Assembly (NCBI RefSeq): GCF_018688455.1
Contig: NZ_CP061319.1
Location: forward strand, 1,426,001-1,490,000
Direction: 5' to 3'
DNA from: Polynucleobacter sp. AM-7D1
GTDB lineage: Bacteria; Pseudomonadota; Gammaproteobacteria; Burkholderiales; Burkholderiaceae
DNA length: 64,000 nucleotides
The notes under the pieces are model-generated. The model saw nothing but the letters and a program-made list of their open reading frames with translations. It did not search any database and was not told the DNA's origin. This document shows positions 18,010 to 26,563 of this stretch, piece after piece. Each line of letters starts with the position of its first letter. Position 1 is the stretch's first letter. The position numbers and the translations under genes are program-made.

Positions 18010-18549
18010 TTGAAGACACTGACTCCGACAGAATTATTTATCAGCTTCAGCAAAATCGGCATGTCTGGTTTTGGTGGTGTCCTGCCATGGGCACGACGTA
18101 CATTGGTTGAGCAAGACAAAATTCTGACGTCTGAAGAGTTCAGCTCCATCCTAGGTATCTGCCAAATTGTTCCCGGCCCCAATATTGTTAACCTAGCAGT
18201 GTGCATTGGCTCACGCTTTGGTGGAGCCAAGGGTGCTTTTGCAGCGGTTGCAGGCCTGACATTGGGGCCAATTTGTATCGTTATGCTGCTGGCGCTCTTG
18301 TATACACACTATAGCTATTTGGAATCAGCTCAAGGAGCTCTCCGAGGAATATCTGCCGTTGGGGTTGGGTTAATCGCTTCTACAGGCATCAAGATGTTGC
18401 GTGATGAGCTACGCTTTCCGGCAATGCTCTTGGTAGTGCTTGTGACTGTCATTGCTGCCAGCTATTACCAACTGGGTCTTGGCTGGGTAGTGCTGATTGC
18501 ATCACCGCTTGCTTGGATTTTGGCGCAAAAGAAAGCTCGCAAACTATGA
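18010..18549 (+). CDS. chrA: Chromate transporter, N-terminal-type half (short-chain CHR)
   Basis: A roughly 179-residue membrane protein of the CHR family: FSKIGMSGFGGVLPWARR near the start, GICQIVPGPNIVNLAVCIG and several membrane helices. CHR proteins of full length contain two homologous halves; here the halves are separate genes with a 4-nt ATGA overlap. I place the start at TTG 18010 (MKTLTPTELF), because the in-frame ATG at 17902 lies 100 nt inside the upstream dehydrogenase gene. No strong ribosome site is visible for this TTG. Chromate or sulfate-like anion transport is expected from the family. Confidence 0.82.
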   Translation: MKTLTPTELFISFSKIGMSGFGGVLPWARRTLVEQDKILTSEEFSSILGICQIVPGPNIVNLAVCIGSRFGGAKGAFAAVAGLTLGPICIVMLLALLYTHYSYLESAQGALRGISAVGVGLIASTGIKMLRDELRFPAMLLVVLVTVIAASYYQLGLGWVVLIASPLAWILAQKKARKL

Positions 18550-19067
18550 GTATTTTGCTAAGCCTGTTTCTCAAACTGTCTGCTTTTTCACTGATAGCCT
18601 TTGGTGGAGTAAATGCGCTGCTACCTAGCTTACTCAATTTATCGGTTTACCAAGAGCATTGGATTGACCTTCAAACTTTTGCTGATTATTTCGCAATTGC
18701 TCAAGCTGCTCCAGGGCCGAACTTCATGACAGTCACACTAATTGGATGGCATGTCTATGGAGTTTTAGGCGCCTTGATCGCAACTATTGCCATTTCGTGG
18801 CCATCCTCTATCTTGGTTTATCACTTGCAGCGCCTTATCTTGGGTATGAAGGATGTGCACAAAAAGAAATCTATTCAATATGCTGCGGCAGCGCTTGCTA
18901 TTGGTTTAGTTCTTTCTTCGGCATGGCAAATTGCGCTACAAATTAATCACAGCTACGCGGCATATGCACTCACACTCATCACCATTGGGGTTACTGTTTT
19001 TACTCGCTGGCACCCTTTATATCTCATCGGGCTCGGTGCAATCTTAGGCATCCTGGGACTTGTTTAA
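18546..19067 (+). CDS. chrA: Chromate transporter, C-terminal-type half (short-chain CHR)
   Basis: The second half of the CHR pair, 173 residues: FLKLSAFSLIAFGGVNALLP near the start and AIAQAAPGPNFMTVTLIGW, matching the repeat motifs of the first half. Four to six hydrophobic segments are visible. The ATG overlaps the TGA of the preceding gene, which fits an obligate heterodimer of opposite-topology halves, as known for paired short CHR proteins. Confidence 0.85.
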   Translation: MSILLSLFLKLSAFSLIAFGGVNALLPSLLNLSVYQEHWIDLQTFADYFAIAQAAPGPNFMTVTLIGWHVYGVLGALIATIAISWPSSILVYHLQRLILGMKDVHKKKSIQYAAAALAIGLVLSSAWQIALQINHSYAAYALTLITIGVTVFTRWHPLYLIGLGAILGILGLV

Positions 19068-19105
19068 CAGCTCCCTACCAATTAGTCCGGGTTTATTCGA
19101 GAAGA

Positions 19106-19483
19106 TTACTTCAGTGCCTGGTAGGTCAAGATACCTAGTAAGGTTAAGGCGAGCGAGCCAAACAAATTTAAAAGTGCAGTACCCAAAGCCCATGTCATTT
19201 CACCGCGCTGCATAAAGCCAACAACTTCAGCAGAAAAACTGGAGAAGGTGGTGAGGCCACCCAAGAAACCGGTGATGATGAATAACTTCCATTCAGGGGA
19301 TAGGCTGGGGTTATTACCAAAAAAAGCTACCGCAATACCAATCAAATAGCCGCCAACCATATTGGAGATAAAAGTTCCCAAAGGAAGTGTCGCTGCAAGA
19401 CTCACTGTTGCAAGATTAAATCCCGCTCTTAGCAAAGCTCCAAGACCCGCACCACAGAAGATTGCAAGAATAGATGGCCACAT
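19106..19483 (-). CDS. crcB: Fluoride ion channel CrcB/Fluc
   Basis: A 125-residue four-helix membrane protein that exports fluoride as a dual-topology dimer. Family motifs are visible: GAGLGALLRAGF near residue 11, PLGTFISNMVGGYLIGI near 35 and GFLGGLTTFSSFSAE near 73. It lies 9 bp downstream of the dioxygenase gene on the same strand, so there is no room for a fluoride riboswitch directly in front of it. Confidence 0.95.
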   Translation of the reverse strand: MWPSILAIFCGAGLGALLRAGFNLATVSLAATLPLGTFISNMVGGYLIGIAVAFFGNNPSLSPEWKLFIITGFLGGLTTFSSFSAEVVGFMQRGEMTWALGTALLNLFGSLALTLLGILTYQALK

Positions 19484-19492
19484 ATTAGATAT

Positions 19493-20272
19493 TTATTGAA
19501 TTGAAAAAGTCAGCATGCCAATGGAACCCATTTCAACGCCATCCACCAATACTTTAGGCGTCTCATCGTGTTCTTGCAAGGCAAGGATGTACAAGGCGGG
19601 CCAGTAATGTTCCGGAGTCGGAATAGACAAATGAGCAGAGTCGCCAAATTGCTCCCAATCAATCAAAGTCGCATGGTGACTAGCTCTCATCTCTGAAACG
19701 AAGAAATCATTGAACTCTCTAGCCCATGGATAGGGTGTTACGTCCTCCCCCCAATCAATGGTGCGCAAGTTATGCACAACATTGCCACTCGCCAAAATCA
19801 GAATATTCTCATCACGCAAAGGGCGTAACTTCTTAGCGAGTTCGTAGTGCTGACTCGCAGACATTGAACCATCTAGACTGAGCTGAACTACAGGAACATC
19901 AGCATCGGGATAAAGGTATTTGAGAACAGACCATGCACCGTGATCAATGCCCCACTCATTCTCTTCAAGAACAACAGGAACATCTAGTAATTCTTTAACG
20001 CGATCAGCCAATGCGGGACTGCCTGGTGCTGGATATTGAATATCAAACAAGGCTTGCGGAAATCCATCAAAGTCGTGAATCGTTTTAGGCTTAGGCATTG
20101 CAGTAACCCAGACTCCCCGGGTTAGCCAATGAGCCGAGATGACTAAGATCGCATCTGGGCGTTTAAGCGATTTACCAAGACTGGCCCAAACTGCTGTGTA
20201 GCGATTAGGCTCAATAGCGTACATCGGACTGCCATGGCCAGCAAATACTGCAGGTTGGCGATGGCTAGTCAT
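19493..20272 (-). CDS. ygiD: DODA-type extradiol ring-opening dioxygenase (YgiD-like)
   Basis: A 259-residue member of the LigB-like extradiol dioxygenases of the 4,5-DOPA dioxygenase group. Metal-ligand candidates are H13 in FAGHGSPM, the histidine in ISAHWL (about 47) and the later GNVVHNLR and EHYWPAL histidines. E. coli YgiD cleaves L-DOPA in vitro; the natural substrate is unclear. It is followed by crcB on the same strand. Confidence 0.88.
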   Translation of the reverse strand: MTSHRQPAVFAGHGSPMYAIEPNRYTAVWASLGKSLKRPDAILVISAHWLTRGVWVTAMPKPKTIHDFDGFPQALFDIQYPAPGSPALADRVKELLDVPVVLEENEWGIDHGAWSVLKYLYPDADVPVVQLSLDGSMSASQHYELAKKLRPLRDENILILASGNVVHNLRTIDWGEDVTPYPWAREFNDFFVSEMRASHHATLIDWEQFGDSAHLSIPTPEHYWPALYILALQEHDETPKVLVDGVEMGSIGMLTFSIQ

Positions 20273-20281
20273 TAATGCAGA

Positions 20282-20419
20282 TTAGCCGAATACGTAACCA
20301 GTATGAGCTGCAACTAAAGCAAACAAAATAGCCAAGCTAGTAGCGGCTGCCAACATCACGATCAAAGTGATGATTTTTTTATTGACTTCGTCTTTCGACT
20401 CTTTATGCCATTCGTTCAT
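20282..20419 (-). CDS. Small single-helix membrane protein, function unknown
   Basis: A 45-residue frame from ATG 20419 to TAA 20282: a charged N-terminus MNEWHKESKDEVNKK followed by a hydrophobic stretch (about 16-38, IITLIVMLAAATSLAIL) and a short AHTGYVFG tail. The codon pattern and position 9 bp before the dioxygenase gene on the same strand support a real gene. Predicted inner-membrane topology is N-in. I do not recognise the family. Confidence 0.65.
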   Translation of the reverse strand: MNEWHKESKDEVNKKIITLIVMLAAATSLAILFALVAAHTGYVFG

Positions 20420-20463
20420 GCTAAATCCCCATTAAACACATTAATCAGTGCTGCAATTATCCA

Positions 20464-20631
20464 CTATCGGCCGCGGCCAGCCTTACGCATCATGCCTTTT
20501 CCGCCGCCAAAGCCTGCTTGAGGCCTTCCGCCAGGACCAGATGGGCCTTTTGGGGCTGGTGGACGGGCTACCGGCTTTGCTACCACAGGCTTAGCTGGGG
20601 TCTTTGATTCTGGTTTTTTATCTTCAGTCAC
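20464..20631 (-). CDS. Small Pro/Gly/Lys-rich protein, function unknown
   Basis: A 55-residue frame from GTG 20631 to TAG 20464. An AGGAG ribosome site stands 6 nt before the GTG, which decides the start. The protein is low-complexity: MTEDKKPESKTPAKPV, then PPAPKGPSGPGGRPQ, then a glycine/arginine-rich basic end GKGMMRKAGRGR. It is probably disordered and may bind nucleic acid or another acidic partner; that is only inference from composition. It heads the minus-strand group with the 45-residue membrane protein and the dioxygenase, and is divergent from the M50 protease. Confidence 0.6.
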   Translation of the reverse strand: MTEDKKPESKTPAKPVVAKPVARPPAPKGPSGPGGRPQAGFGGGKGMMRKAGRGR

Positions 20632-20659
20632 TTTTCACTCCTATCGATATCATATTGCC

Positions 20660-21322
20660 ATGATTACTGACTATTCTATCCAAGCTATCGCCATTAATGC
20701 GATTCCTTTGATTTTCGCCATCACCATCCATGAGGCGGCGCATGGCTATGCAGCCCGCTATTTTGGTGACAATACTGCGTATATGCTGGGCAGAGTCAGC
20801 CTAAACCCCATTAAGCATATTGATCCAGTGGGTACCATCCTAATCCCCTTAATGTTAATTTTGGCAAGTTCACCATTATTGATTGGCTACGCCAAGCCAG
20901 TGCCAGTCAACTTTGGGCGCTTACGGAACCCCCGAATTGACTCCATATGGGTGGCTTTAGCAGGACCGGGCTCAAACTTCGCTCAAGCCCTAATTTGGGC
21001 TATTTTATGGATTTCTCTCATTGGATTCGGGGTTGATGAACGGTTCTTGTTGGGAATGTCACAAGCCGGTATTACCTGGAATCTGGTTCTCCTAGTATTC
21101 AACTTATTCCCCCTGCCACCTTTGGATGGGGGCCGTATCCTATCTAGCCTTTTGCCGGCACGCCAATCTATTGCCTTGGGCAAGCTGGAGCCCTGGGGCT
21201 TCTTCATTGTTCTCGGGCTTGTATTCACTGGCATCATTGGTAGTTTTTGGATGGAACCATTGATCGCCTTCTTCAAGTCCATCCTCTACTTTGTGACACT
21301 GCCCGTGCAGATGCTTTTCTAG
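20660..21322 (+). CDS. Site-2 protease family (M50) membrane metalloprotease
   Basis: A 220-residue polytopic membrane protein with the zinc motif HEAAHG (H24, E25, H28) in the first helix and the third ligand in NLFPLPPLDGGRI (D156). Length matches the short SpoIVFB-like/Rv1762-like M50 group with no PDZ or CBS domain. Members cleave membrane-embedded substrates; the substrate here is unknown. It is followed after 88 bp by cytochrome c', which probably has its own start signals. Confidence 0.9.
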   Translation: MITDYSIQAIAINAIPLIFAITIHEAAHGYAARYFGDNTAYMLGRVSLNPIKHIDPVGTILIPLMLILASSPLLIGYAKPVPVNFGRLRNPRIDSIWVALAGPGSNFAQALIWAILWISLIGFGVDERFLLGMSQAGITWNLVLLVFNLFPLPPLDGGRILSSLLPARQSIALGKLEPWGFFIVLGLVFTGIIGSFWMEPLIAFFKSILYFVTLPVQMLF

Positions 21323-21410
21323 AATTTCTGTCGGCAAAACCCAGCATTCCGGAGTATTCTGGATATACGTATTTTCAGCGCCACTTTTAAAGAAATGATT
21401 GGAGTCTCTA

Positions 21411-21860
21411 ATGAAACTGAAACACATTGTCTTTGCTACCCTTGTACCAACACTATTGGTTAGCGGAATTGCCTATGCGCAGTTCAAAAAACCAGAAGAT
21501 GCCATTAAATATCGCCAGAGCGCGTTTACCGTGATGGCCAATTCTTTTGGAAAAATTGGCGCAGTAGTGAAAGGTGAAGCACCATTTAATAAAGATGAAG
21601 TGGTCAAGAATGCAGCGGTTGTTGCCATGCTCTCCACTTTGCCATGGCAAGCATTTAGTCCAGGCACTGAGGGTGGCAATGCGCTTCCAGGGGTTTGGTC
21701 AGACAACGCTAAATTCAAAGCTGCTGGAGAAAAAATGCAGCTTGCCGTAGCCAACCTGAACACTGCAGCACAGTCAGGCGATCAAGAAGCCATCAAGAAG
21801 GCCTTTGGTGCAGCTGGTGCCACCTGCAAAGGTTGCCATGATGACTTTAAGAAAAAGTAA
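21411..21860 (+). CDS. Cytochrome c' (class II c-type cytochrome)
   Basis: A periplasmic four-helix-bundle haem protein of 149 residues. It has a signal peptide ending AYA|QF, the N-terminal KKPEDAIKYRQSAFTVMA helix, and the C-terminal haem site CKGCH seven residues before the end, typical of cytochrome c'. The family binds NO or CO. I use the ATG at 21411 (GGAG upstream) rather than one at 21399. Its stop abuts the stop of the convergent cytochrome b561 gene. Haem attachment would depend on the ccm genes encoded later in the window. Confidence 0.92.
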   Translation: MKLKHIVFATLVPTLLVSGIAYAQFKKPEDAIKYRQSAFTVMANSFGKIGAVVKGEAPFNKDEVVKNAAVVAMLSTLPWQAFSPGTEGGNALPGVWSDNAKFKAAGEKMQLAVANLNTAAQSGDQEAIKKAFGAAGATCKGCHDDFKKK

Positions 21861-22541
21861 TCAGCTCTTAATGAAGTAAACCAGAATTACCGCAATCAGG
21901 CTCAGCAGCAATAAAGCCAAGCCGCGTTGCAGACCTCCATCCTTGGAGGCTTGACCCAAGTCAGATGGCAGATAGTTTGCCTGATCGCTTGGGTCAATTT
22001 CTTTATCGCCCACCAACATGGGTTTGATTAAATTCTCGCCTTTGAATTTTTGGTAATACACAATCGCACAAAGATGGAGTGCGATCAATATGATGAGGAT
22101 GTTTTCATTTAAGTAATGAATTGAGGTGAGCAACTGAACCGTTTCATTCGAAACATATTTTGCAAACGGTCCCTCAAAGGCAATATCGTCATTTGCAAAT
22201 AGACCCGTCACAGCCTGAAGACCAACTGAAAAAAGTAATCCCAGAACTGATAGGGCGCCCAGAGGATTATGACCAAGACCAGCCTTGGTTTTACCTAATA
22301 GATAATTAATTAGCCCTTTAGGACTTGGAACAAAATGAATGAAGCGGGCATGGTATGAACCAATCAAGCCCCAGCAGATTCGAAAAATAATTAAGCTTAG
22401 AACACAGTAGCCGACTAAGGCATGGAAGTCCATAGCATTACCGCCAATCTTCACGGTAATAAAGCTCAGAACAATACAAATGACTAAGAGCCAGTGAAAC
22501 AGGCGAATCGGCAAATCCCAAACACGGATGATCTTTTTCAT
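21861..22541 (-). CDS. Cytochrome b561-type membrane haem protein
   Basis: A 226-residue, four-helix integral membrane cytochrome b. VWDLPIRLFHWLLV (about 7-20) and MDFHALVGYCV give the first haem histidines, and SIHYLNENILIILIALHLCAI gives the others. It would pass electrons between quinol and a periplasmic acceptor. It is convergent with cytochrome c', and such pairs are often found together, so cytochrome c' is a likely partner. The ATG at 22541 is preferred over an in-frame TTG at 22559. Confidence 0.9.
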   Translation of the reverse strand: MKKIIRVWDLPIRLFHWLLVICIVLSFITVKIGGNAMDFHALVGYCVLSLIIFRICWGLIGSYHARFIHFVPSPKGLINYLLGKTKAGLGHNPLGALSVLGLLFSVGLQAVTGLFANDDIAFEGPFAKYVSNETVQLLTSIHYLNENILIILIALHLCAIVYYQKFKGENLIKPMLVGDKEIDPSDQANYLPSDLGQASKDGGLQRGLALLLLSLIAVILVYFIKS

Positions 22542-22580
22542 CCTTGCAGAATAAATCAATGCAAGAGCTTGTCCTGGAAT

Positions 22581-23522
22581 TTATTTAATCTCGGGCAAAT
22601 CCTTTTGGATAATCTTTAATCCTTCCCGCAAGGCTTCTTGGTAACGCTCTCGCTCTGCTTTCATGGTTTCTGCAGTCCAGGAATAGAAACCCTCGCCGGT
22701 CTTCATACCCAACTTACCGCTGGCGATGCGATCACTTAAGCATTTCGCAATATCAGGGGAATTGTTCAGGGTTGGATAGATCGTTGCTCCACCTGCACCG
22801 TGGACATCAAGCCCCGCATGGTCTCTCTGCATTGCAGGGCCTGCCGCGATGTAACGAAAGCCAAAGCCAAAGCGGACAGCCTTATCGATGTCTTCCAAGC
22901 TGGCGATGCCGGCATCGACCATAGCAAAAGCTTCGCGCGATAACGCATGCTGCAAGCGGTTAGCCAGAAAACCTGGCAAATCTTTTTTGACGGTAACGGG
23001 AACCATGCCACAAGCCGTCATCAAACGAGAAAGGCTCTCGCCAACCATGGGAGAAGTCTTTTCCCCATAAACCACCTCCACGCAAGGCACTAAATGGGCT
23101 GGCATGAAGAAATGCAAACCAATCATCCTTGCAGCCGTCTTCAATCCTCTTGAGATGTCACTGATTGGAAAGCTAGTGCTATTGCTTGCTAAGACTGCTT
23201 CTGGTTTTGCGTATTGCTCCAGCTTAGCAAATAACTCTTGCTTAATATCCAAGCGCTCAGGAACGCACTCAATCACCAAATCAATCTCGGACCAATCTAT
23301 TTCCTCCAATGAGCCAGCAGTCGTTAGCAAATGGAGACGATGCTCATAACCCAGATCTATCATGGTGTTGGCAAAGTAGTCTGGCAAAAGTGCTCGACGC
23401 TCTGTAGTAGGCTCCAGCACCTGAACAGCACAACCCCCGCGTGCGCATACGGCTGCTACATCAGCGCCCATAGTGCCGCCACCAACGATGACGACCTTTG
23501 TTTCAGACGGGGCAAACAACAT
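22581..23522 (-). CDS. 3-hydroxyacyl-CoA dehydrogenase-fold oxidoreductase (paralogue 1)
   Basis: A 313-residue NAD enzyme. The Rossmann domain is KVVIVGGGTMGADVAAVCARGG, followed by ECVPERLDIKQELFAKL, SNSTSFPISDI and the catalytic-histidine region HFFMPAHLVPCVEVV, then DLPGFLANRLQHALSREA in the helical domain. Instead of the acyl-CoA-type HFFNP it has HFFMP, seen also in the paralogue at 29908, so a free hydroxyacid (as for L-gulonate or carnitine dehydrogenases) is more likely than an acyl-CoA. The ATG at 23522 has AGGAG upstream. It is divergent from the hydroxyacid dehydrogenase-DapA-TRAP operon. Confidence 0.88.
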   Translation of the reverse strand: MLFAPSETKVVIVGGGTMGADVAAVCARGGCAVQVLEPTTERRALLPDYFANTMIDLGYEHRLHLLTTAGSLEEIDWSEIDLVIECVPERLDIKQELFAKLEQYAKPEAVLASNSTSFPISDISRGLKTAARMIGLHFFMPAHLVPCVEVVYGEKTSPMVGESLSRLMTACGMVPVTVKKDLPGFLANRLQHALSREAFAMVDAGIASLEDIDKAVRFGFGFRYIAAGPAMQRDHAGLDVHGAGGATIYPTLNNSPDIAKCLSDRIASGKLGMKTGEGFYSWTAETMKAERERYQEALREGLKIIQKDLPEIK

Positions 23523-23607
23523 CTTTAATTCTCCTTTGGGGGGCAAGATAAGGATTACAAATCCTCTTACAATGCTTTCATTATTCCAATAAAAAAGTAA
23601 GTGAGAC

Positions 23608-24537
23608 ATGATCCCAGTCAATTCAGTACTGCAGGTCGGACAATTTCCTGAGGTAATGCAAACGGCAATTGACCAGCGCATTACCCCGGTGCGCTATCCG
23701 GACCTCAGCTCCAATATTCCACCAGGCTCTTACGAGAGCATTTTGATTCGCTCAAACACTCAACTACCTGTGGAATTACTCGAAAAACTCCCCCTATTGA
23801 AGATGGTGGCTACTTGTGGAGTGGGCTACGACAATCTCCCCCTAGACTACCTCAAGGCCAAGGGAATCAAAGCCAGCAATACCCCTGGCGTTTTAAATGA
23901 TGCCGTTTGTGAGCTAGCCGTGGGCATGCTGTTTGGTCTATTGCGACGCATACCCCAAGCACATGAATTTGTTAAAAGTGCAGCCTGGTCCAAAGGTTTA
24001 TTTACGGTTACCACTACTCTTGCCGGTAAGTGTGTCGGCATTGCGGGAATGGGTCGCATCGGACAAGACCTGGCTAAACGCCTAGAGGCATTCAAAGTCA
24101 AGATTGCCTACACTGGCCCAAGCCGCAAAGAAGTTCCTTATGAGTACTTTCCCGATATCCGATCTTTAGCAAAGGCATCCGATGTTCTTTTCTTGGCCTG
24201 CCCTGCTACCCCAGAAACAGAAAAAATGGTGAACGCTGAAGTCTTATCAGCCTTAGACTCTAAAGGCTATCTCATCAATATCGCACGTGGAAGCGTGGTG
24301 GATGAGGCCGCACTTTTAGTTGCACTGCAGCAAAATATCATTGCTGGTGCAGCGCTCGATGTATTTGAAAATGAACCAAATCCAAACATCGGGTTTCTAA
24401 ATCTTGATAATGTCTTATTAACACCGCATATTGGAAGCGCCACTTCTGAAACGCGACAATTGATGACAAATTTAGCAATAGATAATTTAGAAGCTTTCTA
24501 TAATAAAAAATCACTTCTGACAGAAGTAAAAAATTAA
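23608..24537 (+). CDS. 2-hydroxyacid dehydrogenase (hydroxypyruvate/glyoxylate reductase-like)
   Basis: A 309-residue NAD(P)-dependent enzyme of the D-2-hydroxyacid dehydrogenase family. Motifs are VATCGVGYDNLP, the nucleotide loop GIAGMGRIGQDLAKRL (about 143), INIARGSVVDEAAL with the arginine, DVFENEPNP, and TPHIGSAT with the catalytic histidine. It probably interconverts a 2-keto acid and a hydroxyacid in the pathway fed by the following transporter. It heads the operon; the DapA-like gene starts 12 bp later. Confidence 0.88.
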   Translation: MIPVNSVLQVGQFPEVMQTAIDQRITPVRYPDLSSNIPPGSYESILIRSNTQLPVELLEKLPLLKMVATCGVGYDNLPLDYLKAKGIKASNTPGVLNDAVCELAVGMLFGLLRRIPQAHEFVKSAAWSKGLFTVTTTLAGKCVGIAGMGRIGQDLAKRLEAFKVKIAYTGPSRKEVPYEYFPDIRSLAKASDVLFLACPATPETEKMVNAEVLSALDSKGYLINIARGSVVDEAALLVALQQNIIAGAALDVFENEPNPNIGFLNLDNVLLTPHIGSATSETRQLMTNLAIDNLEAFYNKKSLLTEVKN

Positions 24538-24549
24538 AACGGAGCAAGT

Positions 24550-25476
24550 ATGACAATTTCCCTACACCCTTCCACACTACCTGCAGTGCTTTCGCCTGTA
24601 TTAACTCCATTTAAGGAAGACGGTAGTCCCGATGCACAAAAATTACTGAAGCAATGCCAATGGCTTGAGGCTAATGGCGTTGGTCAAGCGATCTTCGGCA
24701 CAAACTCTGAAGCCAACTCCATGTCTGCTCGCCAAAAGATGGCGACCTTGACAACACTGGTAGAGGGCGGCTTAAACCCAGCACACATGATGCCTGGTAC
24801 GGGCGCCACATCTATTGATGCCACGGTCAATATGACTCGTCATGCCCTTGACCACAAGTGTGCCGGCGTATTGATGCTGCCACCGTTCTACTACAAAGAT
24901 ATTACTGATGATGGTCTCTTTGCTTACTTCTCAGAAGTGATTCAAAAGGTGGGTAATGCAGCATTGCAAATTTACATTTACAACATCCCACCAGTCACCA
25001 AAATCAATTTAAGCCTTTCCTTGTTGGAGCGCTTGACAAAAGAGTATCCAAAAACTGTTGTGGGTATGAAAGATAGCTCTGGTGATTGGGCCTACACAGA
25101 ATCTGTTATTAAGCTGTTAGCGCCATCAGGCTTCCGTGTTTACGCCGGTAGTGAAATCTTCCTCATGCGCGCCCTTCGTGCTGGCGGAGTAGGCTGTATC
25201 TCAGCAACTGCTAACGTAAACCCTAGGGCTATTGCTGAATTAGCAGCCCATTGGAGAGAATCTGACGCAGATCAACGTCAAGCCACCTTAGATCAAGTAC
25301 GCTCGGTATTTGCTCAGTATCAAATGATTGCCGGTATGAAAACTGCAGTTGCCCATTTCAGCAAAGACCCAGAGTGGTTACGCGTACGCCCACCACTTAT
25401 GCAACTCAGCGCGGACCAGCAAGCAAAGCTACTAAGCGAACTACAAAAAATTAATTTCAGCATGCCAGGCCTTTAA
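24550..25476 (+). CDS. Dihydrodipicolinate synthase/N-acetylneuraminate lyase-family aldolase
   Basis: A 308-residue class I aldolase-type enzyme. The Schiff-base lysine is K174 in VVGMKDSSGDW and the supporting tyrosine is near 144 in IYIYNIPPVT. The pyruvate-binding GTT(S/G)E motif appears as GTNSEANS, differing from authentic DapA, so it is unlikely to be the lysine-pathway enzyme. In this family catabolic members cleave or dehydrate 2-keto-3-deoxy acids. Between a dehydrogenase and a TAXI TRAP transporter, it most likely breaks down an imported acid. Confidence 0.88.
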   Translation: MTISLHPSTLPAVLSPVLTPFKEDGSPDAQKLLKQCQWLEANGVGQAIFGTNSEANSMSARQKMATLTTLVEGGLNPAHMMPGTGATSIDATVNMTRHALDHKCAGVLMLPPFYYKDITDDGLFAYFSEVIQKVGNAALQIYIYNIPPVTKINLSLSLLERLTKEYPKTVVGMKDSSGDWAYTESVIKLLAPSGFRVYAGSEIFLMRALRAGGVGCISATANVNPRAIAELAAHWRESDADQRQATLDQVRSVFAQYQMIAGMKTAVAHFSKDPEWLRVRPPLMQLSADQQAKLLSELQKINFSMPGL

Positions 25477-25504
25477 TTACATAGATGTAAAACAGGAGAC
25501 AAAA

Positions 25505-26455
25505 ATGAAGCTTATTAAAGTAATTGCAGTATCTTTTACCATGCTGTTCGGTGCCGCACAAGCACAGAACCTATCAATTGCAACCGGTGGTACTGGTGGC
25601 GTTTACTACCCTATGGGCGGTGGCTTAGCCTCAGTCTTATCCAAGCATGTACCAGGAATGTCAGCAACTGCTGAAGTGACAGGTGGCTCGGTTGATAATT
25701 TAAAACTCGTTGGCACTGGCAAACCTTATATTGGCTTCTCAATGGCTGATGCTGCTAAAGATGCTAAAGATGGTGAGGATAAATTCAAGGGCAAGCCAGT
25801 AGATTTGCGCAACTTGCTGATACTGTATCCAAACCTTATGCACGTTGTGACAGTAGAATCCACTGGCATCAAATCTATGAAGGACCTCAAAGGTAAGCGC
25901 GTAAGCACAGGCTCACCAGGTAGCGCAACCGAAGTGATGGCTTTCCGCCTTCTCGAAGCTGCTGGCTTAGATAAAGACAAAGATGTCAAGCGTGAGCGTT
26001 TGAGCGTTGCAGAATCTGTCAATGCTGTAAAAGACCGCAAGATTGATGCCTTCTTTTGGGTAGGTGGCTTACCAACTGCTGCTGTTACCGATTTAGCAAA
26101 CAGCCCTGGCATGAAAATTGTCATGGTGGACACTGCTGCTGAAGTCCCTGCTATGAATAAAAAATATGGCAATCTGTATTTCCCATCCGACATTACAAAG
26201 CAAACTTATAGCGGCATGGAAAAAGACAATAAGGTTGCAGCGGTTGCCAATCTCTTAGTTGTGAATGCCTCTATGTCTGATGCAGAGGCCTACAAAATTG
26301 TTAAAGCTATTTTTGATAACCAGCTTGAACTTGTCCGCTCACATGCTGAGTACAGAAATATCAAGTTAGAGAACCAAAAAGCAAATGCCTCACCGATTGC
26401 TTATCATCCAGGCGCTTTAAAGTACTTCAAAGAAAAAAATATCAAAGTAAATTAA
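25505..26455 (+). CDS. TAXI-family TRAP transporter solute-binding protein
   Basis: A 316-residue periplasmic binding protein. It has a signal peptide ending AQA|QN (about 21), followed by the TAXI hallmark ATGGTGGVYYPMGGGLASVL and, later, KGKRVSTGSPGSATEVMAFRLLEAAG. It would deliver an organic acid to the membrane subunit at 26564. The gene follows the DapA-like gene by 28 bp with a CAGGAG ribosome site. A terminator-like hairpin lies between it and the permease. Confidence 0.95.
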   Translation: MKLIKVIAVSFTMLFGAAQAQNLSIATGGTGGVYYPMGGGLASVLSKHVPGMSATAEVTGGSVDNLKLVGTGKPYIGFSMADAAKDAKDGEDKFKGKPVDLRNLLILYPNLMHVVTVESTGIKSMKDLKGKRVSTGSPGSATEVMAFRLLEAAGLDKDKDVKRERLSVAESVNAVKDRKIDAFFWVGGLPTAAVTDLANSPGMKIVMVDTAAEVPAMNKKYGNLYFPSDITKQTYSGMEKDNKVAAVANLLVVNASMSDAEAYKIVKAIFDNQLELVRSHAEYRNIKLENQKANASPIAYHPGALKYFKEKNIKVN

Positions 26456-26474
26456 ACCTAATTTATTTTGAGAA

Positions 26475-26506
26475 CAGGAGTGCCCATCGGCACTCCTGAG
26501 TTTTTT
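26475..26506 (+). terminator. Hairpin terminator between TAXI binding protein and permease
   Basis: A 10-bp perfect stem CAGGAGTGCC / GGCACTCCTG with loop CATC, followed by AG and six T. It lies 20 nt after the stop of the binding-protein gene and 58 nt before the permease ATG. Partial termination here would give much more binding protein than permease; the alternative is full termination with a separate permease promoter. Confidence 0.8.
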
Positions 26507-26563
26507 GATAGATTCGTAGTTAGCAAAAATTAAAAAAGCTGTATAGAAAAAATAGGTAGAGAC

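Noticed and set aside
19484..19520. Possible fluoride riboswitch before crcB
   Set aside because: Only 9 bp separate crcB from the upstream dioxygenase gene, too short for the riboswitch, and the sequence before it is coding.
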